Shown here: positions 1-11,004 of the stretch, piece after piece | How the letters are laid out: each line of letters opens with the position of its first letter | Position numbering within the stretch: position 1 is the stretch's first letter | Source of the DNA: Granulicoccus phenolivorans DSM 17626 = NBRC 107789 = JCM 15570 | Lineage (GTDB): Bacteria > Actinomycetota > Actinomycetes > Propionibacteriales > Propionibacteriaceae | Direction of reading: 5' to 3' | DNA length: 64,000 bases | Assembly: GCF_000423085.1 (NCBI RefSeq) | Contig: NZ_AUHH01000011.1 | Location: 38,606 to 102,605 of the forward strand | Translations under genes and position numbers: made by a program | The notes under the pieces: model-generated | The model's database searches: none | Seen by the model: the letters and a program-made list of their open reading frames with translations, nothing else | What the model was told of the DNA's origin: nothing

Positions 1-163
1 GGAAGCTCAGAACTGGAAGACGACCAGTACGGCAAAGCGGACAGCCAGGAGCGCTCGGAGCAGGAACACGAGCCGGTTCGCCAGATTCATAAATCGATCA
101 TGGCGAGTTTTCTATCGTTTATCAATAGGCACGGGCTGTTGCCACCGGCGGTAAGGTGTCTCG

Positions 164-958
164 GTGCCGGAAATTCTCACCGCCTTCCCGCGGATCTGGG
201 CCGAGTTCAACGACCCGGCCGACGCGGAACAGGTCTTCCGCTGCGACCTGACCTGGCTCACCTCCCGCTGGCAGTGCATCTTCGGCGCCGGCTGCCGGGG
301 CATCTATGCCGACCGGCCCGACGACGGCTGCTGCACCCTGGGGGCCCATTTCGCCGATGCCGCCGACGAGGCCCGGGTCGCGGCGGCCGCGGCCCGGCTG
401 CGCCCCGAGCAGTGGCAGTTCCACGCCGAGGGGGTACGCGGGGGCTGGGCGGAACCGGAATCCCCGGAGACGGTCTCCCCCGGCAGCGCCCCGGGCCGGC
501 AGACCCGCCGGATCGACGGTGCCTGCATCTTCCTGAACCGGCCCGGCTTCCCCGCCGGGGCCGGCTGCGCGTTGCACCTGCTCGCCCGCGCGGAAGGGGT
601 GAGCGTGGTGCAGACCAAGCCGGACGTGTGCTGGCAGTTGCCGCTGCGGCGTACCTATCGCAGCGTGCGTCGTCCCGACGAGACCAGCTACACCGAGGTC
701 ACCATCGGCGAATACGGCCGGGCCGGCTGGGGACCCGGCGGCCATGACCTGGACTGGTACTGCACCTCCAACACCGAGGCGCACACCGCAGCCGAGCCGG
801 TCTACCTCTCCGCGCGGGCCGAACTGGTCGAGCTGATGGGTGCCGCGGCGTACGACCGGTTGGCCGAGTTGTGCGCCGATTACGCGGCCGGACGACAGGC
901 CGCGCACCGACATCCGGCGACCCGCCAGGCCCGCTCCCGCAGGACCGCCAAAAAATAG
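164..958 (+). CDS. Conserved Cys-rich hypothetical protein, possible metal-binding
   Basis: Unrecognised protein of 264 residues with a GTG start. AAGG at 153-156 lies 7 nt before the GTG and supports this start. The N-terminal third holds a cysteine cluster: C27, C38, C44 (in C-x5-C-R-G-I-Y) and the pair C56-C57 in D-G-C-C-T-L-G. Further cysteines lie at C121, C135, C156 and C200. Clustered cysteines around an Asp-rich stretch resemble YkgJ/DUF3109-type iron-zinc binding proteins, but I cannot place it in that family with confidence. The C-terminus (about 235-264) is basic and low complexity. There is no signal peptide or membrane segment, so it is probably cytoplasmic. It is followed after 81 nt by a VOC gene on the same strand. 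Function is not known from sequence. Confidence 0.7.
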   Translation: MPEILTAFPRIWAEFNDPADAEQVFRCDLTWLTSRWQCIFGAGCRGIYADRPDDGCCTLGAHFADAADEARVAAAAARLRPEQWQFHAEGVRGGWAEPESPETVSPGSAPGRQTRRIDGACIFLNRPGFPAGAGCALHLLARAEGVSVVQTKPDVCWQLPLRRTYRSVRRPDETSYTEVTIGEYGRAGWGPGGHDLDWYCTSNTEAHTAAEPVYLSARAELVELMGAAAYDRLAELCADYAAGRQAAHRHPATRQARSRRTAKK

Positions 959-1039
959 GGCAAAGCATCCACGATACCCGCCAGACGGGTGTGTCCGAAC
1001 TCACCCCCATGACCAGTTGCACTCCCGATACCAGCCAGA

Positions 1040-1681
1040 ATGGAGCGCATGCGCGTCGACCATCTAGTTTTTGCCGCTGGCCACGAAGGGTTGCAGGACG
1101 CTGCCGACAAGTTGTCGGAGCAGTTGGGCACCACCTCCCGTGACGGCGGGTTCCACCCACGCTTCGGGACCCGGAACCGGATCATCTCGTTGGCCGGTGG
1201 GCGCTATATCGAGGTCGTCGAAGTGCTCGATCACCCGGCCGCGGAGAAGGCCCCGTTCGGCCAGGTCGTCCGCGCCCGCAGCGAGGCCGGCGGCGGCTGG
1301 CTCGGCTGGGCCCTGGAGGTCGACGACATGGTTCCCTTCGAGCAGCGCCTCGGCCGGCAAGCCGTGGACGGGTCGCGGCACTTCCCCGACGGCCGGCTGC
1401 TGGAGTGGAAGCAATTGGGCATCAAGGGCACCCAGGCCGATCCGCAGTTGCCCTTCTTCATCAAGTGGCTCAGCGAGGAATCGGTGCTGCCCCGGGCGCT
1501 GGCCGGCACCGTCGAACTGGTCCGCCTCGAGGTCGCCGGCGACCGGCAACGCCTGGAGGACTGGCTGGGCACCTCCACCGAGGACCTGGTCGACATCGAC
1601 GTGGTCTGGACCGCACCGAACGGCCAGCCGGGCATCATCGCCGCTCACTTCAACACCGACCGCGGCATGGTGCGCGTCTGA
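1040..1681 (+). CDS. VOC (glyoxalase-like) domain protein
   Basis: Protein of 213 residues opening with VDHLVFAA, the beta strand typical of vicinal-oxygen-chelate proteins, followed by a region similar to the Glyoxalase_3-like group (RFGTRNRIISL, GRYIEVVEVLDHP). The two halves (about 1-100 and 125-213) look like paired VOC modules. The usual metal ligands can be traced only loosely (H of VDHLVF, E of IEVVEV), so enzymatic activity is uncertain. The start may be ATG 1040 or ATG 1049; the GGAG inside the first codons would serve as ribosome binding site for 1049. Its stop overlaps the next ATG (ATGA at 1678-1684 region, start 1681), so it is translationally coupled to the aminotransferase gene. 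Whether the pair shares a pathway is not evident. Confidence 0.8.
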   Translation: MERMRVDHLVFAAGHEGLQDAADKLSEQLGTTSRDGGFHPRFGTRNRIISLAGGRYIEVVEVLDHPAAEKAPFGQVVRARSEAGGGWLGWALEVDDMVPFEQRLGRQAVDGSRHFPDGRLLEWKQLGIKGTQADPQLPFFIKWLSEESVLPRALAGTVELVRLEVAGDRQRLEDWLGTSTEDLVDIDVVWTAPNGQPGIIAAHFNTDRGMVRV

Positions 1682-2775
1682 TGACCGCACCGAAGATCCG
1701 GACCGCCGTCGCCTCCCTGCCCGGGTACAAGCCGGGCCAGGCCCCCACCGCCGGCCCCGACGGCCGCTCCTGGAAACTGTCCAGCAACGAGGTGCACTTC
1801 GACCCGCTGCCGGGCGTCCTCGCGGCCGCCGAGCAGGCCCTGCGCGAGATGAACCGGTATCCGGACATGTTCGCCACGCAGTTGAGCGAGACCGTCGCGG
1901 CCTTCTGGAGCGATCAGGGCCACCCGATCGGCACCGACCAGCTCGCATTCGGCACCGGATCCTCCGCCATCCTCTACGACCTGCTGCGGCTGGTTGCCAC
2001 CGCCGGTGACGAGGTCGTCTACCCGTGGCGCTCGTTCGAGGCGTACCCGATTGCCGTGATGGCCTCCGGCGCGACCCCGGTCCCGATCCCGGTTCGCGCC
2101 GATGGTCGCCACGATCTGGCGGGGATGCTCGCCGCGATCACCGAGCGCACCCGCGCGGTGCTGGTGTGTACGCCGAACAACCCGACCGGGCCGGCGCTGA
2201 CCGCCACCGAACTGCGGGACTTCCTCGACGCCATCGACCCGTCGGTGTTGCTGGTGCTCGACGAGGCGTACCTGGAGTTCGCCACCGATCCGGACGTGGG
2301 CCGGGGCGAGGACTTCCTGGACCGGCCGAACGTGGTGGTGATGCGTACCTTCTCCAAGGCGTACGGGCTGGCCGGGCTCCGGGTGGGGTACGCCATCAGT
2401 ACGCCGGAGATCGCCGGGTCACTGCGCAAGATTGCGGTCCCGTTCGGGGTTCCGCAGGTGGCCCAGGCAGCGGCGATCGCCTCCTTCGCCGCGGTGGACG
2501 AACTCCGCCAGCGGGTGCGCGAGGTGACCATCGAGCGGGACCGGCTGCTGGCCGGCCTCCGCGAGATCGGCTGGGAGGTCCCCGACTCGCAGGCGAACTT
2601 CGTCTGGCTCGACACCGGGGCGCGTACCGCCGAGGTGGCCGCACCGTTCATCGCCGACGGGCTGATGGTGCGGGCCTTCACCAACGGCGACCCGTTCGAC
2701 GGAATCCGGATCAGTGTCGCCGATGCCGAGGCGACCGACCGGGTGCTGGCGATCGCGGCCCAGGTACGCCGCTGA
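1681..2775 (+). CDS. hisC: HisC-family aminotransferase (histidinol-phosphate or aromatic amino acid)
   Basis: Fold-type I PLP enzyme of 364 residues, normal for HisC. Visible motifs: SSNEVHFDPLP near the N-terminus (substrate region), the cofactor-binding TPNNPTG loop, LVLDEAYLEF with the PLP-nitrogen Asp, and TFSKAYGLAGLRVGY with the Schiff-base lysine K226. It transfers an amino group between glutamate and imidazole-acetol phosphate. Stand-alone copies outside a his operon in actinobacteria are often HisC2/Pat enzymes acting on phenylpyruvate, and no other his gene is here, so an aromatic aminotransferase role is equally possible. The start is ATG 1681, overlapping the VOC stop by ATGA; the frame is open upstream but lacks HisC similarity there. 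Confidence 0.88.
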   Translation: MTAPKIRTAVASLPGYKPGQAPTAGPDGRSWKLSSNEVHFDPLPGVLAAAEQALREMNRYPDMFATQLSETVAAFWSDQGHPIGTDQLAFGTGSSAILYDLLRLVATAGDEVVYPWRSFEAYPIAVMASGATPVPIPVRADGRHDLAGMLAAITERTRAVLVCTPNNPTGPALTATELRDFLDAIDPSVLLVLDEAYLEFATDPDVGRGEDFLDRPNVVVMRTFSKAYGLAGLRVGYAISTPEIAGSLRKIAVPFGVPQVAQAAAIASFAAVDELRQRVREVTIERDRLLAGLREIGWEVPDSQANFVWLDTGARTAEVAAPFIADGLMVRAFTNGDPFDGIRISVADAEATDRVLAIAAQVRR

Positions 2776-2862
2776 ATCGCGCCCGCTCCGGCGATTCTCC
2801 GCGGCAGGGCGGGCCCGGGTCCTTACTGTGGGCCTCGCCCATACCTGACCCCGGGAGCTCGC

Positions 2863-3795
2863 ATGCGTCGCGCGATTGTCGTCCTGTTGACCGTCCTGGC
2901 CGGAACCGTCGGAGCCCTCTCCGCCGTCCCGGCCCACGCGGAGGACCCGACCCCGAGCTCGGCACCCAGTAATCCGAGCTCGACCGACCAGCCCGATCCG
3001 CAGGCGACCGTCAGCGCCGACCCGCGCTCGGAGTCCGCGATCGATGCCAAGGTCGCCTCGCTGTCGACCGAGGACGCCCGACGGCTCGGCCCGGCCAAGG
3101 GCGTCGCCTGGTGCTGGGCGGAGCAGGGTTCCTGCCAGCAGGTCTTCGAGGGCGGCATCATCTTCAACTCCAACGCCGGCACCTGGGTGGTGTGGGGCGC
3201 GATCGGCGCGAAGTGGTACTACCTCTCGCCGGTCGGCTACCCGACCGGGGACGAGATCTGCGGCCTCAAGGATGGCGGCTGCTACCAGATGTTCCAGCAC
3301 GGCGCGATCGTCTGGTCCCGCGACACCGGCGCTATCTACAGCATGGGCGGGATCCGCGCCAAGTGGGCCGGGACCGGTTCGGAGAACGGTCGCCTGGGCT
3401 ACCCCACCACCGATGAATACTGCAGCCGGGGCTCGTGCACCCAGTCTTTCCAGGGCGGCCGGATCGTGTGGACCACCGATCTCGGCTCCTACGCCCTGTG
3501 GGGCGCGCTGGGCTGGAAGTGGGACCAGATGGGCGCGGAGTACAGCCCGCTGGGCTACCCGACCGGCGACGAGATCTGCGGCCTCAAGGACGGCGGCTGC
3601 TACCAGCTCTTCCAGGGCGGCGCCCTGCTGTGGTCGAACGGTTCCGGGGTGCACTCCAGCCGCAACGGCCTGCGGGCCAAGTGGCAGGCCAACGGCGCCG
3701 AGAACGGCTGGCTGGGCTATCCGACCTCCGAGGAACTGTGCTGGTCGGGCATCTGCGAGCAGCAGTTCCAGGGCGGCGTCCTGCGCTGGCCGTGA
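2863..3795 (+). CDS. Secreted LGFP-repeat protein
   Basis: Exported protein of 310 residues. Residues 1-26 form a Sec signal peptide ending in AHA, followed by a Ser/Pro/Asp-rich linker to about 60. The rest consists of about five repeats of roughly 53 residues built around (L/V)GYPT-x-(D/E)E and F(Q/E)GG/HGxIxW, the LGFP pattern seen in cell-wall-associated actinobacterial proteins such as the mycolyltransferase Csp1. Each repeat carries a close cysteine pair (for example C-x6-C in CGLKDGGC, C-x4-C in CSRGSC), suggesting one disulfide per repeat. Two repeat cores, 3235-3286 and 3553-3604, are almost identical at DNA level and lie 318 bp apart, indicating recent duplication. No catalytic domain is visible; a cell-surface binding or structural role is likely. 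GGGAG precedes the ATG. Confidence 0.85.
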   Translation: MRRAIVVLLTVLAGTVGALSAVPAHAEDPTPSSAPSNPSSTDQPDPQATVSADPRSESAIDAKVASLSTEDARRLGPAKGVAWCWAEQGSCQQVFEGGIIFNSNAGTWVVWGAIGAKWYYLSPVGYPTGDEICGLKDGGCYQMFQHGAIVWSRDTGAIYSMGGIRAKWAGTGSENGRLGYPTTDEYCSRGSCTQSFQGGRIVWTTDLGSYALWGALGWKWDQMGAEYSPLGYPTGDEICGLKDGGCYQLFQGGALLWSNGSGVHSSRNGLRAKWQANGAENGWLGYPTSEELCWSGICEQQFQGGVLRWP

Positions 3796-3903
3796 TCCGG
3801 AGCCGCCGTCCGGCCGTTGGCCACACGCTCGGCTTCCCGAGGGCGTAGAGTCCGAGCGAACGCTGTCCCGCAGAGAGGAACAGGCGAACCGGAGGAACCC
3901 ACA

Positions 3904-5052
3904 GTGGCGCGCGACAAGGATCGGCTGATCACCCGCGAGTTCTTGACCCTGGTGGGGGCCGCCTTCAGCTACTTCATCGCCTACGGTGCGACCACGCCAC
4001 TGCTCCCGGCGTACGTGAAGGGGATGGGCGGCAACGACCTGGCAGTCGGGATCATTGTCGGGATCATGGCCGCCGCGTCGATCGCGCTGCGCCCGCTGGT
4101 CGGGGGCTGGACCGCGCGCTGGGGTGCGCCCAAGGTCATCATGGTCGCCGGAATCGTCAGTGGCCTCACCTTCGCCGGCTACGGGCTCACCGACAACCTC
4201 TGGGTGCTCGGTCTGCTCCGCCTGGTCACCGGCGCCTGTCACGGCGTCCTGATGGTGGCGGTGATCTCCCACCTCACCCTGCAGGCACCGCCGTCGCGAC
4301 AGAGCGAGGCGGCCTCCTACATCTCCCTGGGCCCCTACCTGGGGACCGCGCTCGGACCGTTGTTCAGCCTCCCGCTCGCGGCCGTGATCGGGGAGGGTCG
4401 GGTGATGCTGTTGGCTGCCGTGCTGCCCATCCTCGGTGCGATCCCGGTCGCCGGACTGCGCTACCGGCACATCCGCGACACCGGCAGCAAGGTCCCCAAG
4501 GTCTCCCTGCGCGCGCTGCCCGCGGCGTTGGTGCTGACCCTGGGCGCGACCCCGATCATGGCGCTGAACGCGATCATGCCGCAGTTCGCCCCCGAGCTGG
4601 CACTGCCGACGGAGTGGATCTTCCTGACCTACTCCGGGGTCATGCTGGCGATCCGGCTCGGCCTGGGCTGGCTGCCGGACCGCTTCGGCGCCGAGCGGAC
4701 CGCGGTGCTGGCCGGCGTCCTGATCGTGGTCGGGATGGCCGTGTGCGCGTTCGCGCCGAACGGGGCGCTGCTGCTGCTCGGGGTCGCGGTGCTGTCGGCC
4801 GGGATGAGCATGCAGTACCCCTCCCTGCTCACCATGGCGGTCCGCAACACCGAACCCCGCGAGCGTGCCGCGATCGTGGCCACCCTGACCATGGCGCTGG
4901 ACTTCGGGCTGCTGGTCGGGGGCTTCTTCGTGGGTGGGGTCGCCGACGCGTACGGCTACCGGGCCAGCCTGGCCGGGGTCGCGGTGCTGGGCGTCGGCGC
5001 CCTGCTGATCCTGTTCCTGGTCACCATCCCGCGGATGCGTCCCCGCGGCTGA
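3904..5052 (+). CDS. Major facilitator superfamily transporter
   Basis: Integral membrane protein of 382 residues with about 12 hydrophobic helices. An RWGAPK stretch follows helix 2 (MFS motif A region, here RPLVGGWTARWGAPK), and the second half repeats the pattern with GLGWLPDRFGAERT. No soluble domain is present. The substrate cannot be read from sequence; it is drug-efflux-like in size and topology. The start is the GTG at 3904, because GGAGGA at 3891-3896 sits 7 nt upstream; a longer reading from TTG 3817 would add 29 residues over the promoter. A TAGAGT -10-like box is at 3846-3851. The next gene, radA, follows after 89 nt. Confidence 0.85.
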   Translation: MARDKDRLITREFLTLVGAAFSYFIAYGATTPLLPAYVKGMGGNDLAVGIIVGIMAAASIALRPLVGGWTARWGAPKVIMVAGIVSGLTFAGYGLTDNLWVLGLLRLVTGACHGVLMVAVISHLTLQAPPSRQSEAASYISLGPYLGTALGPLFSLPLAAVIGEGRVMLLAAVLPILGAIPVAGLRYRHIRDTGSKVPKVSLRALPAALVLTLGATPIMALNAIMPQFAPELALPTEWIFLTYSGVMLAIRLGLGWLPDRFGAERTAVLAGVLIVVGMAVCAFAPNGALLLLGVAVLSAGMSMQYPSLLTMAVRNTEPRERAAIVATLTMALDFGLLVGGFFVGGVADAYGYRASLAGVAVLGVGALLILFLVTIPRMRPRG

Positions 5053-5141
5053 CCCGGACGGGGCAGAACCGGACGGGGCGGAATCTGTCGGTGGTCGAGC
5101 ATAGGGTGCTGACCGGATCGAATCCCGACCGGAGGAGAAGC

Positions 5142-6548
5142 ATGGCCAAGGCGACAAGCGCCCGTGCGGGCTACCACTGCACCGAGTGCGGTTGGACGAC
5201 CGTACGCTGGGTCGGCCGCTGCGGCGAATGCCAGGCCTGGGGGTCGGTGGTGGAGGACGGCGCCGCGCGGCTGACCGAGGTACGCACCGCGGCCCCGGTG
5301 CAGAAGGCAGTCCCGATCCAGCAGGTCAGCGCGGCCGAGGCCACCCGCGGACTGACCGGGATCGGGGAGCTCGACCGGGTGCTGGGCGGCGGTCTGGTCC
5401 CCGGCGCGGTCGTGCTGCTGGCCGGTGAGCCCGGGGTCGGCAAGTCGACCCTGCTGCTCGAGGTCGCCGCCCGTTGGGCCCGGGCGCAACGGCGTACGTT
5501 GTATGTCACCGGTGAGGAGTCCGCCGCGCAGGTGCGGCTGCGCGCCGGGCGTACGCATGCCCTGGCCGACGACCTCTACCTGGCTGCCGAGAACGATCTG
5601 GGCACCATCCTCGGCCACATCGAGGAGGTCGAGCCGTCATTGATGGTGCTGGACTCGGTGCAGACGGTCAGCACCAGCCAGACCGACGGCTCCCCCGGCG
5701 GCGTCGCCCAGGTCCGCGAAACCACCGCCGGGCTGGTCCGGGTCGCCAAGCGCCGCGGGATGGCCTGCGTGATCGTCGGGCATGTCACCAAGGAGGGCAG
5801 CATCGCCGGCCCGCGGACGATGGAGCACCTGGTCGACGTGGTGCTCAGCTTCGAGGGCGACCGGCACTCCGGCTTCCGAATGGTCCGGGCCACCAAGAAC
5901 CGCTTCGGCCCGGCCGACGAGGTGGGCTGCTTCGAGATGTCGGATCGCGGGATCGTCGAGGTGCCCGACCCGTCCGGTCTGTTCACCTCCGAGCATGTCG
6001 ACCCGGTGCCCGGCACCTGTGTCACCGTCACCATGGAGGGCCGCCGCCCGATGCTGGCCGAGATCCAGGCCCTGGTCGCGCCCAGCGCGATGCAGAATCC
6101 TCGCCGCACCACCAACGGGGTCGACTCCGGCCGGGTCGCGATGGTGACCGCGGTGCTGGAGCGTCGCTCCCGGATCGCTCTGGGGTCCAAGGACATCTTC
6201 GTGTCTACCGTCGGCGGAGCCAAGGTGACCGATCCCGCGGTGGACCTCGCGGTGGCGGTCTCGGTCGCCTCGGCGGCCCTCGACCACGCCGCGGCCGGAC
6301 AGGGTTCGGGGCAGCACCGACTGATCGCGCTCGGCGAGGTGGGCCTGGCCGGGGAGCTGCGTCGGGTGCCCGGGCTGGACCGCCGGATCGCCGAGGCCGC
6401 CCGGCTGGGCTTCGACACCGCGATCGTGCCCGCTGAGCGGGGTGGCAGCGGGCTGGGCCGCTCGGTGCAGGGCATCCGCGTGCTGCCCGCGGCCACCCTG
6501 GCCCAGGCGCTCTTCGAGGCCGGGGTGTACGCCGCCGCGCGCGGCTGA
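5142..6548 (+). CDS. radA: DNA repair ATPase RadA (Sms)
   Basis: RecA-like branch-migration ATPase of 468 residues that helps process recombination intermediates. Domains in order: an N-terminal C4 zinc finger (C13-x2-C16 and C27-x2-C30), a RecA core with Walker A GEPGVGKST (K101), the RadA-specific KNRFG motif (K252), and a C-terminal Lon-protease-like domain ending near AEAARLGFDTAIVPAERG. All expected motifs are intact. GGAGGAG lies 6 nt before ATG 5142, and TAGGGT at 5102-5107 is a probable -10 box. Two copies of CCGGACGGGGC lie 15 bp apart just upstream (5054-5079). The neighbours disA and mutY are the usual actinobacterial partners. Confidence 0.96.
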   Translation: MAKATSARAGYHCTECGWTTVRWVGRCGECQAWGSVVEDGAARLTEVRTAAPVQKAVPIQQVSAAEATRGLTGIGELDRVLGGGLVPGAVVLLAGEPGVGKSTLLLEVAARWARAQRRTLYVTGEESAAQVRLRAGRTHALADDLYLAAENDLGTILGHIEEVEPSLMVLDSVQTVSTSQTDGSPGGVAQVRETTAGLVRVAKRRGMACVIVGHVTKEGSIAGPRTMEHLVDVVLSFEGDRHSGFRMVRATKNRFGPADEVGCFEMSDRGIVEVPDPSGLFTSEHVDPVPGTCVTVTMEGRRPMLAEIQALVAPSAMQNPRRTTNGVDSGRVAMVTAVLERRSRIALGSKDIFVSTVGGAKVTDPAVDLAVAVSVASAALDHAAAGQGSGQHRLIALGEVGLAGELRRVPGLDRRIAEAARLGFDTAIVPAERGGSGLGRSVQGIRVLPAATLAQALFEAGVYAAARG

Positions 6549-6659
6549 CCCGGCGGGCGAGCAGCCGATCCCGCCACGCCGGTCCGCGGCCGGGACAGCA
6601 GCGAACGAACCTGCGCTGGGTAGGGTGGGCAGAGTTCGCACTGCCCGCGGAGGAGGAAC

Positions 6660-7697
6660 GTGACCGACCCCGGATCCGAACTGCGCCATTATCGTGACCT
6701 GCTGGCGCCCGGCACCCCCTTGCGGGACGGCCTCGAGCGCATCAGGCGCGGGCATACCGGCGCCCTGGTCGTGCTGGGCGACGATGCCGAAGTGGACCGG
6801 ATGTGCACCGGCGGCTTCTGCATCAATGCCGACTTCACCCCGACCGCGCTGCGCGAACTGGCCAAGATGGACGGTGCGATCGTGCTGTCGGCCGACGCCG
6901 GCCAGATCCTGCGCGCCGGAGTCCACCTGATGCCCGATCCGCACTATCCGACGGTGGAGACCGGGACCCGGCACCGCACCGCGGACCGGGTGGCACAGCA
7001 GGCCGAGTGCGCGGCGGTGACGGTGTCGGCCTCGATGTCGACCATTTCGTTGTTCCTCAACGGCACCCGCACCCTGATCGAGGATTCCGAGACGATCATC
7101 GCCCGCGCCGCCCTCGCGATCCAGACCCTGGAGAGCTACTCCGACCGGCTCAACACCGAGTTGCAACGGCTGTCCAACCTCGAGTTCCACGACCAGGTGA
7201 CCGTGCGCGATGTCGCCGCCACGGTCGCCCGCGTCCAGATGGTGCTCCGGCTGCTGGCCGAGGTCGACGAACAGATCCGCCACCTCGGCACCGACGGCCG
7301 GATGCTGCAACTGCAGCTGCTCGAGCTCGCCGCCGATCGCGAAGCTCTGCCGGAGCTGCTGCGCCTGGACTACGCCCACGCCGTCGCCGAAACCCCCGTG
7401 GTCGGCCTGGACACCCTGCCCGAGGGCGACCTGCTGCGCCCGGCGACGGTGGCCTCGGTGATGGGCTTCACCGGTTCGCTGGATGCGACGGTGAGCCCGC
7501 GGGGCTACCGGCAGCTCGCCGCGTTGGAGCAGATCCCCGGTGCGCTGCACGAGCGGCTGGTCGAAGAGTTCGGCAACCTGCAGGGCCTGCTCGGCGCCGA
7601 CCGGACCGAACTGGCCAACATCGAGGGCATCGGCCCGATCCGGGCCCGACTCATCCGCGACGGCCTGATGCGTCTGGCCGACGAGGCAGATGAGTAA
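6660..7697 (+). CDS. disA: DNA integrity scanning diadenylate cyclase DisA
   Basis: DisA of 345 residues, which makes cyclic di-AMP from two ATP and scans DNA for lesions. The N-terminal DAC domain shows the catalytic DGA (in MDGAIVLS) and the GTRHRTA loop; a helical spine follows, and the C-terminal helix-hairpin-helix domain is visible in LANIEGIGPIRARLIRDGL. The start is GTG 6660, with AGGAGGA a few nt upstream and TAGGGT at 6621-6626 as likely -10 box. Its end overlaps mutY by 8 nt. RadA and DisA are functionally linked in other bacteria, where RadA modulates DisA activity, so this gene order is meaningful. Confidence 0.96.
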   Translation: MTDPGSELRHYRDLLAPGTPLRDGLERIRRGHTGALVVLGDDAEVDRMCTGGFCINADFTPTALRELAKMDGAIVLSADAGQILRAGVHLMPDPHYPTVETGTRHRTADRVAQQAECAAVTVSASMSTISLFLNGTRTLIEDSETIIARAALAIQTLESYSDRLNTELQRLSNLEFHDQVTVRDVAATVARVQMVLRLLAEVDEQIRHLGTDGRMLQLQLLELAADREALPELLRLDYAHAVAETPVVGLDTLPEGDLLRPATVASVMGFTGSLDATVSPRGYRQLAALEQIPGALHERLVEEFGNLQGLLGADRTELANIEGIGPIRARLIRDGLMRLADEADE

Positions 7698-8604
7698 GGG
7701 GCCGAGGATCGAGTCCCCCACCATCATCACCCCCGCCACCGCGGCCGCCATCACCGGCCCGGTCCTCGCCTGGTACGCCGCCGCGGCCCGTGACCTGCCC
7801 TGGCGCCGCGCGGATCGCACCGCCTGGGGCGTGATGGTCTCGGAGTTCATGCTCCAACAGACCCCGGTGGCGCGGGTGCTCGAACCGTGGCAGCAGTGGC
7901 TGACGCGCTGGCCCCAGCCGATCGACCTCGCCCTGGCCCCCGCCGGCGAGGCCGTCCGGGCCTGGGGCCGGCTGGGCTACCCCCGGCGGGCGCTGCGCCT
8001 GCATGCCGCCGCCACCGAGATCGTCGAGCGGCACGACGGGGTGGTCCCGGCCGAGGAGGCCGAGCTGCGCGCGTTGCCGGGGGTCGGGGCGTACACCGCG
8101 GCCGCGATCGCCAGCTTCGCCCACGGTCGCCAGGCCGTGGTCCTGGACACCAATGTGCGGCGGGTGATCGCCCGCGCCGTCGCCGGCAGCGCCCAGCCGC
8201 CGCCCTCCCCCACCGTCGCCGAGCGCGCCCTGGCCGAGAGCCTGATCCCCGCGGCGGATCCCGCCGGCTGGGCAGCGGCGTCGATGGAACTGGGTGCGCT
8301 CGTATGCACCGCCACCGGCCCGGACTGTGCTGCCTGCCCGCTGCGGGACCGGTGTCGCTGGGTGCTCCTGGGCCGTCCGGCGTACGCCGGTCCCCCGCGC
8401 CGCGGCCAGGCGTACGCCGGCACCGATCGGCAGGTCCGCGGCCTGCTGCTCGGGGTCCTGCGGGAGCATGACGGGCCGGTCGAAGCACCGACCCTGGACG
8501 CGGTGTGGGCCGATTCCGTCCAGCGGGAGCGGGCCCTGGGGTCGCTGGTCGACGACGGGCTGGCCATCCGAATCGGGGACAATCACTACGGCCTGCCCCG
8601 TTGA
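7690..8604 (+). CDS. mutY: A/G-specific adenine DNA glycosylase MutY
   Basis: Base-excision repair enzyme of 304 residues that removes adenine mispaired with 8-oxoguanine. Seen in order: LPWRR and SEFMLQQTPVARV (adenine-recognition region with catalytic Glu region), the helix-hairpin-helix LPGVGAYTAAAI followed by VVLDTNVRRV containing the catalytic Asp, and a complete 4Fe-4S ligand set C-x6-C-x2-C-x5-C in CTATGPDCAACPLRDRC. A short C-terminal segment replaces the longer NUDIX-like domain of E. coli MutY, as in many actinobacterial enzymes. ATG 7690 lies inside the end of disA, so the two are translationally coupled. Confidence 0.95.
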   Translation: MSKGPRIESPTIITPATAAAITGPVLAWYAAAARDLPWRRADRTAWGVMVSEFMLQQTPVARVLEPWQQWLTRWPQPIDLALAPAGEAVRAWGRLGYPRRALRLHAAATEIVERHDGVVPAEEAELRALPGVGAYTAAAIASFAHGRQAVVLDTNVRRVIARAVAGSAQPPPSPTVAERALAESLIPAADPAGWAAASMELGALVCTATGPDCAACPLRDRCRWVLLGRPAYAGPPRRGQAYAGTDRQVRGLLLGVLREHDGPVEAPTLDAVWADSVQRERALGSLVDDGLAIRIGDNHYGLPR

Positions 8605-9117
8605 TTTCTACGTCCCAACTTTGACGGACACCCCTGGGACCGGCCGACGGAATTTCCTAAAAATTGCTGACAGATCCTAAGGACTTCCGGTGAGCCGGAT
8701 CGCACGGCCGAGATCGGCGTCCATTTACCTGAGGACAACCCTGCCACCAACGCACAGTGGCCCGCTGAATCCGGTGTTCACTTTTCTTCTGATTGAGTAC
8801 TTAGTGATCGAGTGTCCCGTGAGAGTATTTTCATTTCCCGACGAACCCCGACCGTGCCACCAAGGCTGTAGAACTGCGCTTTGACAAGGGAAGTCATCCA
8901 TCCGAGCGACCGGCCCCCCGGCTGGCTGGGAGATATGTCGCCCGCCGATCCCGCCCCCCGACGTCGGTTCCGACGCGGATTCTGGAGCGCTTCTTATTCC
9001 CCCAGAGATATTCAGCAAGCCGCCGTGCCGTAAGTGAAACATAACCTTTGCATTACGCGGGCCGGGAAGCATATTGTCGTCAGCGAGGTATTGAACGGAC
9101 CACGGGGGTAAGTTCCG
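8605..9117 (+). other. Gene-free, AT-richer region upstream of the polysaccharide operon
   Basis: About 510 bases without a convincing gene. The stretch is visibly richer in A and T than its surroundings, especially around 8640-8690 and 8770-8840. Short open frames here (for example 64 codons from 8690) lack a ribosome binding site and the codon bias of neighbours. It must hold the end of the mutY transcript and the promoter of the 9118 gene. I see no strong terminator hairpin. Confidence 0.6.
9048..9077 (+). promoter_or_regulatory. Candidate promoter of the polysaccharide operon
   Basis: TTGCAT at 9048-9053 and TATTGT at 9072-9077 are separated by 18 nt and would start transcription about 35 nt before ATG 9118. 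A CGGGGG stretch about 10 nt before the ATG can act as ribosome binding site. Confidence 0.45.

Positions 9118-11000
<1,883 letters not shown>

Positions 11001-11004
<4 letters not shown>

Noticed and set aside
7..90. 27-codon hydrophobic minus-strand frame from ATG 90 to TGA 7
   Set aside because: It has no clear ribosome binding site and no recognisable family; it may be a chance frame, though a small membrane peptide cannot be excluded.
8690..8884. 64-codon plus-strand frame before the polysaccharide operon
   Set aside because: It lacks a ribosome binding site and local codon bias and lies in the AT-richer promoter region.
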